Shown piece after piece: positions 6,511-13,692 of a DNA stretch of 14,578 bases (positions within the stretch are counted from its first letter, which is position 1; every line of letters begins with the position of its first letter). A program made the translations under genes and the position numbers. Source of the stretch: Candidatus Fibrimonadales bacterium (lineage in GTDB: Bacteria > Fibrobacterota > Fibrobacteria > Fibrobacterales > Fibrobacteraceae); assembly GCA_009777135.1 (NCBI GenBank), contig WRMM01000021.1, forward strand, positions 1-14,578, in the 5' to 3' direction. The notes below the pieces were generated by a model. That model did not search any database. It was given only the letters and a program-made list of their open reading frames with translations, and had not been told where the DNA came from.

Positions 6511-7637
6511 TCGCCTTTTAGCCAGATGGAAAAAAATCTGTCGTAAACATAAAAACAGCCATTTTCATCTTTCAAAATCAAGGTTTTATCAATCAAGGAT
6601 TTAAGAGCTAATTTCACGCTGCTTACGGCTTTTAAGCCGTTTTTTTGCATAAAAGACTGCTCAAATGGCGACTTTACACTCTGTTCTCTGGCTATTGCTC
6701 TAAGCAAAAGCAACTGCCCTTTGGTTATCAATTCGCAATAAGTTTTATAGGTAGCGTTTTCTTCTTGCAAAATTCTGTTTATTACATCTTTTGCGTCTTG
6801 CAAAGAATAATCTGTTTTGCCCAAGGCAAACAATAGATTGAGAACCAGCTGAACATACCATGTATGTCCTTGTAAATTTTCATAAATAAAATCAAATACT
6901 TCTGCAGGCAGCTTCTTTTTATATTTTGAAAATAAACCCTGAGCAAATTTCCTGTAAAGTTTTATATCAATTTCTTTCAAGTTTATTTTTTGCGTGCTTT
7001 GATAAAATGGCCTGTTTGCCGAAGAAAACATAGCATCCATCAAATGCTTTTTGCTGCCAGAAAAAATAAAATGAACATTTGGCAAAAACTGTATATGGGA
7101 GCGAAGCAGGGCTTCTACTCCTTTTTCTGGATATTCTGTGATTTGCTGAAATTCGTCTATTGCAATGTAAATAGTTTTTTTGCTATTTTTAAGATAAGAA
7201 AATATCTCCAGCAAACTGTTTTGCGCTTGCTCATTTTTAATATCCAAAGATACCGTAGGCATCCCTGTTTGCGCATCAAATGAAAATAGAGGGCGAAAAC
7301 TCTTGAAAAAACCTGATATTTTTTTGATTATGGTTTGAGGTTTGTTTTCAAGCTGCCCAATAACGGTTTTACCTAGAATAGTTGTAAATTCAAGCAAATT
7401 CTGTGTTGCAAAAATGTCTATGTAAAAACAATTTAAGTTTCTGTATTGATCATTCAAGCTATGAAAAACATTGTGTATAAGGCCGGTTTTTCCAATGCGC
7501 CGCGGGCTGATTAAAGATACATTCCGTCCGCTTTGCAATGCGGATATTATATACTTTGTTTCTTCAACTCTGTCGCAAAAATACGCAGGGCTATGGTAAC
7601 CAGATATTAAAAACGGATTCTTGGGTTTTGTGTCCAT
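6507..7637 (-). CDS. AAA-type ATPase, paralogue of the one in the phosphonate operon (function unknown)
   Basis: A P-loop ATPase of 376 residues from the start chosen here. PKNPFLISGY...FCDR at the N-terminus matches the opening of the other ATPase (ANPFKFGSVV...FFTDR). Walker A is SPRRIGKTG (44-52, Lys50), Walker B TIYIAIDEFQQ (155-165, Asp161/Glu162), then FIFSGSKKHLMDAMF. A C-terminal winged-helix-like region ends VYDRFFSIWLKGD. The frame is open up to an ATG at 7724, but that would add 29 residues translated from the heptamer repeat and the GH51 terminator hairpin. ATG 7637 gives the family-like N-terminus and has a TATATT -10 just upstream, so I take it as the start. No Shine-Dalgarno is visible. 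The gene stands alone between two unrelated units, convergent with the lipocalin-like gene. Role unknown. Confidence 0.78.
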   Translation of the reverse strand: MDTKPKNPFLISGYHSPAYFCDRVEETKYIISALQSGRNVSLISPRRIGKTGLIHNVFHSLNDQYRNLNCFYIDIFATQNLLEFTTILGKTVIGQLENKPQTIIKKISGFFKSFRPLFSFDAQTGMPTVSLDIKNEQAQNSLLEIFSYLKNSKKTIYIAIDEFQQITEYPEKGVEALLRSHIQFLPNVHFIFSGSKKHLMDAMFSSANRPFYQSTQKINLKEIDIKLYRKFAQGLFSKYKKKLPAEVFDFIYENLQGHTWYVQLVLNLLFALGKTDYSLQDAKDVINRILQEENATYKTYCELITKGQLLLLRAIAREQSVKSPFEQSFMQKNGLKAVSSVKLALKSLIDKTLILKDENGCFYVYDRFFSIWLKGD

Positions 7638-7643
7638 AGCGTT

Positions 7644-7650
7644 AATATAG
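7644..7650 (-). promoter_or_regulatory. -10 element of the second ATPase gene
   Basis: On the minus strand CTATATT (7650 to 7644) matches the -10 at the other promoters. Its 3' end is only 6 nt from the chosen ATG, so the transcript would begin at or next to the start codon and be leaderless. The -35 position falls in the heptamer repeat and has no clear TTGACA. Confidence 0.4.
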
Positions 7651-7660
7651 AAAAAACATA

Positions 7661-7709
7661 AAATGTGAAACGTAAAATATGAAACGTAAAATGTGAAATT
7701 TAAAATAAA
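7661..7709. repeat. Heptameric tandem repeat (seven units)
   Basis: Seven consecutive 7-mers, each starting AAA: AAATGTG, AAACGTA, AAATATG, AAACGTA, AAATGTG, AAATTTA, AAATAAA. The first five alternate between an AAATRTG and an AAACGTA unit, giving a 14-bp superperiod. The last two units run into the A-tract that serves as the T-run of the GH51 terminator. It lies between that terminator and the -10 of the second ATPase gene, over the expected -35. It resembles the short heptamer repeats known from cyanobacteria in layout, not in sequence. Confidence 0.75.
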
Positions 7710-7733
7710 AAAAGGCGACCGCAAGGGTCGCCT
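7703..7733 (-). terminator. Rho-independent terminator of the GH51 gene
   Basis: Read on the minus strand, AGGCGACC (7733 to 7726) and GGTCGCCT (7720 to 7713) form a perfect 8-bp GC-rich stem around a 5-nt loop CTTGC. A T-tract follows (7712 to 7707, then ATTTT). It begins 17 nt after the GH51 stop. Confidence 0.93.
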
Positions 7734-7750
7734 ATCTGCGGTTGCAATAA

Positions 7751-10700
7751 TTATTCTATCGTGATCAATGTTATGGAATGCACGGGGAATGTCATAACGG
7801 TGCCGTCTTTTACGTCCACATTGCTAACTTTTGGCGGATCTGTTTTAATGACCTTGCTGGCATCTTGGCCTGGAGCAGCCAAAACCTCTACCTTTGCCTT
7901 GCCAGTGAATCCTGGGATTTTCAAAGTGCTTTTGAAGGCTGTGTAGGGGCTTTTGTTTACAACAAGCAAAGTTTTCTTTTTGCCGTTCTCCGAAAGATAC
8001 GTGGTTAAGTTATCTTCGCCGCTCTTGGATTCAACCAGCTTTCCGCGAATGCCATCAGAGGCCATCTGGAAACCAAAGTAAGAGGGACGCGGTTTGTTGC
8101 CGCCAATCTGGTCGTCGTAGGAACGGGAAAGATAGCCGTAATCACCGCCTTCTGGGGTAACATCGTTGTGAATATCCCAGTATTGAGCGCTGGTTGCGCC
8201 AACTTTTGCAAGCATGCCAAGATAATCAGCAACAAACAAGGCATTAACTAAAGATATGGATTGCGGGCCTGGGTTAAAGTCCACTGAATTCCATTCGGTT
8301 AGCCAAATTTCCAAGTCTTTTTTGGGATTTTTCTTGACTTCAGGATGATTTTTGATGGTGTTGCGAACACGCTCATAAATGCCTTCCAAAATCTGCGGAG
8401 AAGCAAGCAATGCAAAATCATTTTCTTGACCAAAATGCTGAGGATAATGATGGATAATAAGAGCATCTGCTACGTCGCCGGTATATTTAAGAACGTTTTC
8501 GTTCCATTCTCCATCCAGAACGCCAAGAACGCCAATCTTAATTTTTGGATCTACCTTTTTCATCGCAATGATAAATTCTCTGGCTTTTTTGCCATAAGCA
8601 TGGCCCTTATCCGCACCGTATTTATTATAATGGATATGCCAGTCGCCATAAAGCTCATTGCCCAATTCCCAGTAGATTACATCTGCTTTTTTCTTTTTAT
8701 TGGTGTGCTCAACCCACTTGGCTGCCTTTTCTGCCGTTCCAGAGCCAAAGTTAGCGGTAAACATTGCTTTCACGCCAGTTTCTTTGCACCAATCCAAGAA
8801 TTCATCGGTGTCCACCATCCAGTCTTTAGCGGCAAGAATCTGTTCCCAGTCATCTTCATCAGCGCGAAGACCGCCCGGATAGCGAACTATGCCATGATTA
8901 ATTCTCTTTACCTGGGTTCCTGTTTCGGGTCTCAGCAAATCGCCATCCCACAATGCGGCATTAATGCCAAAAACATCAGGAGCGATGGAGGGATTTATAA
9001 CCTTGTTGAAATCTCCGGTGATTGTCAAGGCACGCTCTGCCGGAACATTCGGGCGCGGAGCTGAACGCAAGTTTGTCAAACGAACATTGTCTATCTGGAA
9101 AGAGCCTGAAGTGCCTTCTCCAGTTGGCTTGAAATCCAGAACCTTTACGCCATCCAAATCAAACGCGCCGTTTTGTATGGCTTCTGGCGGCTGATAGTAG
9201 GGGAATTTAATGAAATCTTTGAATGGAACAAGAACTGTGCTTCTGCCTTTTGCGCCACCCGTGTTGCTAACAAAAAGCTCTCTATCCCTATCGCCTATTT
9301 GAACGGTTATGCTCTGCCAAGGCTTATCGGTGTAAATATCAAACATCAAACCCCAGTGCTTTGTCCAGTCGCTAAGGTTTTTCGGAGCTTTGCGCAGTTC
9401 AAAATCATAAAGAACATCTACCCAGTCGCCCACAAAGAAATCCGTTACATTCAAAGAGTTGCCGTCTAAATTGCCCTTGCCTATATTGAATTCAACTCTG
9501 GATTTTGGTCCTTTTGAAGCCTCAAACTGAGGGTTGTTTTCAAAGTCAAACAAAACCAGGTCCTTTTCATTGCTCTTGAAGGTCTCCCATCTCAAGTTTG
9601 GATCAACCCAGTCAATATTTTCTGTAAAGGTGACTTGGTCAATATATATAGCTACAGGGTCATTGGGCTTTCCATCGCGTCTGTTCTCGAATTTGCCAAC
9701 AGAGAAACGAATCTCCTGAATTTTATTCCACTGAACATTTTTTCTGACTTCGGCTTGCCTTGAAGCATCCCACGCCATGCCTACATCCAAAAATCTTTTT
9801 AAAGGAATTTTAACCAGCTTCCAATCTTTTGTTATGGTTTGGCCCTCAACCCAGTCTTGAAGAATGAGTTTTGTTTGGCTTTTTATATCGTTTCCTTGAT
9901 TATCCAGCAGGCCAAATGATATTTTTTCGCCGCCCTGTTTTCCTTTTACCCAGAAATAAACGCCGCCTTTGTCGCGCACTTTGGAAAGGTCTAAAAATTT
10001 ACCTTCGCCAATTGATAGAGAAACGCCTGACCATTCGTTGTCGTCCATGTAAAGAGCCATTACCTTAGGATTGCCGGCAGTTTTGGAATCTTGCTCCTTG
10101 AAAGCGGTCAATCCGCCATAAACATAGCCAAAACCTTGGAAATTATCGCTGTAGAACACGCCATTCTGAAGCGCTTTAGCCTTGCCGTCCAGCTTGGCTG
10201 GGTCTTTGGGACCATCTATAGTCTCGACTGTTTCATCCCAATAAACAACTTTTGGCTTTGGTTTGGCAACAGGAACGGTGCCTTTTACAATTTCAACATT
10301 ATCAACCCACACTTGGAAGCCTTGGGGGTTAGTTCCTTTGTCTACAGAAATGCGAAATTCCGCAATTTTGCTCCAATCCACGCGGTCTGGAAATTCAGCC
10401 TTTCTTGTATCATCCCAATACATGCCTCTTTCGGGAAAGTCTGCCAAAGGGATTTTTACAAGCTGCCAGTCTTTTGTAACTTGCACATATTTGTTCAAAG
10501 TAAGCTTGGACTGCGTTTTTTTGCCTTTGCCATCTGAGTCTAAAAAGCCAAAACTGAGCTGTTCGCCGCCATTTGCGCCTTTAATCCAAAATTCAACAGC
10601 GCCATCCAGCAAAACTTTGCTCAAATCGAATGTTTCGTTGTGAAGGCATATTGAAGAACCCGAAAAATCATTTGGATCCAAGGTTACCTTTAAAGAAGCA

Positions 10701-10885
10701 TTAGACCTGTAGCCCTGCGTTTTGTCTACAGTTACATTGGAACCTGTTCCTCCGTAAGAATAATCAAAACCTCCCTGCCTATACTGGTCATCAAAGAAGG
10801 TGTAAACAACAATACGACTTGGGCGCTGGGCAAAAGCCATTGTTGCAAGGGTTAAAAACAGAAAAACGGCCAAACGACGAACCAT
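7751..10885 (-). CDS. Secreted modular glycoside hydrolase family 51 enzyme with three CBM11-like modules (endoglucanase F/Cel51A-like)
   Basis: A large exported polysaccharide hydrolase, 1044 residues from the chosen start. A signal peptide (MVRRLAVFLFLTLATMAFA, then Q) is followed by three beta-sandwich carbohydrate-binding modules at about 26-201, 244-423 and 443-606. The first two are clear duplicates, sharing GGEQ/KxSFGxLD, TKDWQ/KLVKIPL and VDW/VQWxKIxEFR/IRFSV; the third is diverged. The GH51 barrel and C-terminal beta domain occupy about 620-1044. The acid/base is Glu744 in YWELGNELYG and the nucleophile Glu864 in WLTEWNS, 120 residues apart as in GH51 arabinofuranosidases. Modules and size (about 118 kDa) fit endoglucanase F of Fibrobacter succinogenes; xyloglucan, cellulose or arabinan activity cannot be distinguished here. 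I chose ATG 10885 because AGGAG (10897 to 10893) is 7 nt away but only 1 nt from the ATG at 10891. No C-terminal sorting domain follows the catalytic part. Confidence 0.9.
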   Translation of the reverse strand: MVRRLAVFLFLTLATMAFAQRPSRIVVYTFFDDQYRQGGFDYSYGGTGSNVTVDKTQGYRSNASLKVTLDPNDFSGSSICLHNETFDLSKVLLDGAVEFWIKGANGGEQLSFGFLDSDGKGKKTQSKLTLNKYVQVTKDWQLVKIPLADFPERGMYWDDTRKAEFPDRVDWSKIAEFRISVDKGTNPQGFQVWVDNVEIVKGTVPVAKPKPKVVYWDETVETIDGPKDPAKLDGKAKALQNGVFYSDNFQGFGYVYGGLTAFKEQDSKTAGNPKVMALYMDDNEWSGVSLSIGEGKFLDLSKVRDKGGVYFWVKGKQGGEKISFGLLDNQGNDIKSQTKLILQDWVEGQTITKDWKLVKIPLKRFLDVGMAWDASRQAEVRKNVQWNKIQEIRFSVGKFENRRDGKPNDPVAIYIDQVTFTENIDWVDPNLRWETFKSNEKDLVLFDFENNPQFEASKGPKSRVEFNIGKGNLDGNSLNVTDFFVGDWVDVLYDFELRKAPKNLSDWTKHWGLMFDIYTDKPWQSITVQIGDRDRELFVSNTGGAKGRSTVLVPFKDFIKFPYYQPPEAIQNGAFDLDGVKVLDFKPTGEGTSGSFQIDNVRLTNLRSAPRPNVPAERALTITGDFNKVINPSIAPDVFGINAALWDGDLLRPETGTQVKRINHGIVRYPGGLRADEDDWEQILAAKDWMVDTDEFLDWCKETGVKAMFTANFGSGTAEKAAKWVEHTNKKKKADVIYWELGNELYGDWHIHYNKYGADKGHAYGKKAREFIIAMKKVDPKIKIGVLGVLDGEWNENVLKYTGDVADALIIHHYPQHFGQENDFALLASPQILEGIYERVRNTIKNHPEVKKNPKKDLEIWLTEWNSVDFNPGPQSISLVNALFVADYLGMLAKVGATSAQYWDIHNDVTPEGGDYGYLSRSYDDQIGGNKPRPSYFGFQMASDGIRGKLVESKSGEDNLTTYLSENGKKKTLLVVNKSPYTAFKSTLKIPGFTGKAKVEVLAAPGQDASKVIKTDPPKVSNVDVKDGTVMTFPVHSITLITIE

Positions 10886-10892
10886 GAGCATA

Positions 10893-10920
10893 CTCCTAAG
10901 TTTATTTCTTTCATAATATA
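10893..10920 (-). promoter_or_regulatory. Probable -10 and ribosome-binding site of the GH51 gene
   Basis: On the minus strand TATATT (10920 to 10915) is a good -10; the -35 region is A/T tract without a recognisable TTGACA. Transcription near 10908 would give a leader of about 23 nt that includes AGGAG (10897 to 10893). The 141-bp region to nrdJ carries two divergent promoters separated by poly-A/T tracts. Confidence 0.4.
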
Positions 10921-10949
10921 TATTTTTTTTTCAAAAAAAAACTTTTTTC

Positions 10950-10978
10950 TTGACAAAACTCAAAAAAAAAACTATATT
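10950..10978 (+). promoter_or_regulatory. Sigma-70-type promoter of nrdJ
   Basis: TTGACA at 10950-10955 and TATATT at 10973-10978 are separated by exactly 17 nt. The start would be near 10985, giving a leader of about 42 nt with AGGAG at 11014-11018, 8 nt before the ATG. This is the strongest promoter visible in the window. Confidence 0.85.
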
Positions 10979-11015
10979 TAGTGTCTGGATTTCATTATTA
11001 CACAATATTTAGTAG
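10969..11015 (+). promoter_or_regulatory. Pair of NrdR boxes controlling nrdJ
   Basis: The NrdR consensus is acaCwAtATaTwGtgt. AAACTATATTTAGTGT (10969-10984) matches 14 of 16 positions and ACACAATATTTAGTAG (11000-11015) matches 13 of 16. Their starts are 31 bp apart, three helical turns, which is the spacing known for NrdR box pairs. The first box covers the -10 element and the second reaches the ribosome-binding site, so binding should repress nrdJ when dATP is plentiful. The nrdR gene is not in the window. Confidence 0.8.
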
Positions 11016-11026
11016 GAGTTGAATAA

Positions 11027-13492
11027 ATGCAGCCTTTGAATCTTACCCCAAATGCCATTAAAGTGCTGGAAAGCCGCTATTTACATAAAAACGAAAAAGG
11101 CGAGTGCACCGAAAAGCCAGAAGACCTGTTTTTAAGAGTAGCAAAAGCCGTGGCTTCCGTAGAAGCCCAATATAGCGATGACCCAGCCTTAGTAGAGGAA
11201 TATACCGAAAAATTCTACAATTTAATGGCCAGCGGCCGTTTTTTGCCGAATAGCCCTACCCTCATGAATGCAGGTCGCAATGCAGACGGAATGCTCTCTG
11301 CTTGCTTTGTTTTGCCCATAGAAGACTCTATTGACGGTATTTTCAGCACCGTTAAGTCCACCGCTCTCATTCAAAAAGCGGGCGGAGGAACAGGATTTTC
11401 TTTTGACAGACTGCGTCCCACAGGCGACTATATAAAGTCCAGCGGAGGCACAACCAGCGGTCCGATTAGCTTTTGGAAAGTGCTTTCTGAGGCTACAAAT
11501 GCCATTCAGCAGGGAGCCTTTAGGCGTGGCGCTAACATGGGCATGATGAGCATTACCCATCCTGATATAATAACGTTCATTTTTGCCAAGCAAGACTTAA
11601 AAGCCTTCACAAATTTCAATATATCCGTGAAAATTCCGGATGCTTGGATGCAAGGCTACAAAGAAAACCCAGACGGCGCGCACGAGGTTTTTAACCCGCG
11701 CACCAAAAAAGGCTATGTGATTCCAAAGCAATTGATACCGGGCAAATATGACCTTGCCAAATTATTTGTTTTGGATGACTACAATGCCCTGCAAGAAAAG
11801 GAGCGCCCCGAAGTTTGGACAAAACGCGAGATTTTCAGGGTTATAGTTGATTGCGCCCATAGAACAGGCGAGCCTGGATTGATATTCATAGATACTATAA
11901 ACAAAGCAAACCCAACTCCAAACGTAGGAGAAATTGAGGCTACCAACCCATGCGGCGAGCAGCCCCTGCTTCCATACGAGGCTTGCAACTTAGGCTCTAT
12001 AAATCTCTCGGCGTTCATAGAAAAAGATGATGAAGGCAATGTTGAAATTTGGCGCGAGGCTCTTGTTGAAACCATTCATTTGGCAACGCGCTTTTTAGAC
12101 AATATAATAGATGTGAACCAATACGCCATAGAAGAAATTGGCAAAATGTGCAAAAGCAACAGAAAAATAGGCCTTGGCATTATGGGATTTGCAGATGCTC
12201 TGTACAAGCAGGGAATTCCCTACAACAGTGAGCAGGGAATATCCATTGGCGAGCGAATTATGCAAGTGCTCAACGAAGAATCGCACAACGCCTCCGAGAT
12301 TTTGGCAATTGAACGCGGCAAGTTTCCTAACTGGGAAGGCTCAGTCTGGGACACAGTTCAGAAGCGCCCAATGCGAAATGCGGCAACCACAACCGTTGCT
12401 CCAACAGGCACGGTTTCTATTATAGCGAACTGCTCTGGCGGTATTGAGCCTATGTTCAGCCTTGCATTTATCCGCAATGTTCTAGACGGGCAAAAACTTA
12501 TTGAGATAAATCCGGTGTTTGAAGAGCTTGCAAAAGAGCAGGGTTTTTACAGCCAAGAACTAATGGAAAAAATTGTGGAAAAAGGAACTTTGGCGGGCAT
12601 TGAGGAAATTCCCGAAAAAATCCGCAAGGTTTTTGTGTGTTCTCACGATATTGCTCCAGACTGGCATGTTAAAATGCAGGCTGCATTCCAAAAAAATTGC
12701 GATAGCTCAATTTCAAAAACAATAAATTTGCCTCACGATGCAACTCCAGAGGACGTTGAAAAAATTTACATGCAGGCTTGGGAATTAAAGTGCAAAGGGG
12801 TAACGGTTTACGTAGATGGCTGCCGCGAAAATCAGCCCATGGCACTCGCAAAAACGGATTCCCCGCCGCCCAGCAGCGAAAAACGCCGCGACCCAAGCGA
12901 GTTCCAAATTCGCAAGCCCATAAAAACGCCTCCAATGCTGCCTGCAATTCGCATGAGGCAAAAAACGCCATTTGGTCATATGCACATAGCGGTTACCGTA
13001 GATCCCGTGACTGGAAGAGAAATGGAAATTTTTGCGCAGCTCGGCAAAGCCGGCGATGTTGTGTCTTCTGATTTGGAAGCCATAAGCCGCATGGTTAGCC
13101 TTTATTTACGCATTGGCGGTTCTTTGGAAGATATAATTGAGCAGTTGGAAGGCATCGGAAGCCACATGGTTATTCCTTCTAAAGACGGCAAGGTTATAAG
13201 CTTGGCAGACGCTCTTGGAAAAAGCCTGCATCGTTATTATTTGGCAAAACTCACTTATGGGTTAAACGATATTTTAACAGGCAAAATAAACTTTGACGAT
13301 TTGCCTGCGCTAAAGAGTTTTGAACAGGAGATAGTTACTATAGAAGCGCAAAAAGCCCCGCCCAAACCATTGATTGAAGCAGCATCGGCTTCTGCAGATC
13401 TTTACAAAGCCAAGTGCCCGGAGTGCAGCGGAATTTTGTTTTTCAGCGAGGGATGCGTTAAGTGCCCGGAATGCGGGTATAGCAAGTGTTGA
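11027..13492 (+). CDS. nrdJ: Class II adenosylcobalamin-dependent ribonucleoside-diphosphate reductase
   Basis: Reduces ribonucleotides to deoxyribonucleotides with a thiyl radical made from adenosylcobalamin, without oxygen dependence. The protein is 821 residues. Active-site residues are in family positions: Cys93 in LSACFVLP and Cys320 in YEACNLGSINL are the redox pair, and NPCGE (307-311) gives Asn307, the thiyl Cys309 and Glu311. The 11-residue gap Cys309-Cys320 is as in Thermotoga NrdJ. PTGTVSIIANCSGGIEPMF is the phosphate-binding loop. Residues of about 645-760 form the TSCPD-type extension of long NrdJ proteins. The C-terminus has CPEC (797-800), Cys810 and CPECGYSKC (813-821), a zinc-ribbon-like tail that includes the cysteines re-reducing the active site. 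No ATP-cone is obvious at the N-terminus. The gene has its own promoter and NrdR boxes. It implies that the cell makes or imports cobalamin. Confidence 0.97.
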   Translation: MQPLNLTPNAIKVLESRYLHKNEKGECTEKPEDLFLRVAKAVASVEAQYSDDPALVEEYTEKFYNLMASGRFLPNSPTLMNAGRNADGMLSACFVLPIEDSIDGIFSTVKSTALIQKAGGGTGFSFDRLRPTGDYIKSSGGTTSGPISFWKVLSEATNAIQQGAFRRGANMGMMSITHPDIITFIFAKQDLKAFTNFNISVKIPDAWMQGYKENPDGAHEVFNPRTKKGYVIPKQLIPGKYDLAKLFVLDDYNALQEKERPEVWTKREIFRVIVDCAHRTGEPGLIFIDTINKANPTPNVGEIEATNPCGEQPLLPYEACNLGSINLSAFIEKDDEGNVEIWREALVETIHLATRFLDNIIDVNQYAIEEIGKMCKSNRKIGLGIMGFADALYKQGIPYNSEQGISIGERIMQVLNEESHNASEILAIERGKFPNWEGSVWDTVQKRPMRNAATTTVAPTGTVSIIANCSGGIEPMFSLAFIRNVLDGQKLIEINPVFEELAKEQGFYSQELMEKIVEKGTLAGIEEIPEKIRKVFVCSHDIAPDWHVKMQAAFQKNCDSSISKTINLPHDATPEDVEKIYMQAWELKCKGVTVYVDGCRENQPMALAKTDSPPPSSEKRRDPSEFQIRKPIKTPPMLPAIRMRQKTPFGHMHIAVTVDPVTGREMEIFAQLGKAGDVVSSDLEAISRMVSLYLRIGGSLEDIIEQLEGIGSHMVIPSKDGKVISLADALGKSLHRYYLAKLTYGLNDILTGKINFDDLPALKSFEQEIVTIEAQKAPPKPLIEAASASADLYKAKCPECSGILFFSEGCVKCPECGYSKC

Positions 13493-13565
13493 GGTAACTA
13501 TTGCAAATAGCCTAAAACCTACTACCCCAAGCATCTACATTGAGAAACATGGAAAACATATTTTA

Positions 13566-13572
13566 CTATATT
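13566..13572 (+). promoter_or_regulatory. Probable -10 element of the tRNA-Leu / lipoprotein unit
   Basis: CTATATT ends 11 nt before the mature tRNA 5' end, so initiation near 13579 would need only a short 5' trim. The nearest -35-like box, TTGAGA (13540-13545), is 21 nt away, which is too far for a standard promoter; the -35 is therefore unresolved. No T-tailed hairpin lies after nrdJ (only a 5-bp stem, CTATT/AATAG, at 13498-13510), so read-through from nrdJ is possible too. Confidence 0.4.
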
Positions 13573-13583
13573 CCCTATACACC

Positions 13584-13666
13584 GCTCGGATGGTGGAATG
13601 GTAGACACTTGGGACTTAAAATCCCCTGACCGCAAGGTCGTGCGAGTTCAAGTCTCGCTCTGAGCA
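13584..13666 (+). tRNA. tRNA-Leu (anticodon UAA)
   Basis: An 83-nt class II tRNA. The acceptor stem GCTCGGA/TCTGAGC has one G-U pair. D stem GTG/CAC encloses a loop containing GG. The anticodon loop CTTAAAA gives UAA. A long variable arm GACC-GCAA-GGTC is typical of tRNA-Leu, and the T arm is GCGAG-TTCAAGT-CTCGC. The discriminator is A (13666) and the CCA end is not encoded (CTT follows). The first anticodon-stem pair (positions 27-43) is a T-C mismatch. Confidence 0.97.
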
Positions 13667-13692
13667 CTTTTAACTTTTATAGAGAGGAAACT

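Noticed and set aside
7661..7709. CRISPR array
   Set aside because: Repeat units are 7 bp with no spacers, and no cas gene is nearby.
7638..7724. N-terminal extension of the second ATPase starting at 7724
   Set aside because: The extra 29 residues would be encoded by the heptamer repeat and part of the GH51 terminator, are all Phe/Tyr/Ile-rich, and are absent from the paralogue.
8345..9064. A 239-codon plus-strand open frame inside the GH51 gene
   Set aside because: It is antisense to the catalytic domain whose active-site motifs are intact; the length follows from codon bias of the real gene.
10886..11026. Cobalamin riboswitch upstream of nrdJ
   Set aside because: The leader is only about 40 nt after the predicted start and the intergenic region is mainly A/T tracts; no B12-box or long hairpin set is present.
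13493..13583. Rho-independent terminator after nrdJ
   Set aside because: Only a 5-bp CTATT/AATAG stem is found and no T-run follows it.
13628..13640. Resemblance between the tRNA variable arm (GACCGCAAGGTC) and the GH51 terminator stem-loop at 7716-7730
   Set aside because: Both are short GC hairpins with a GCAA-like loop; a chance similarity with no shared flanks.
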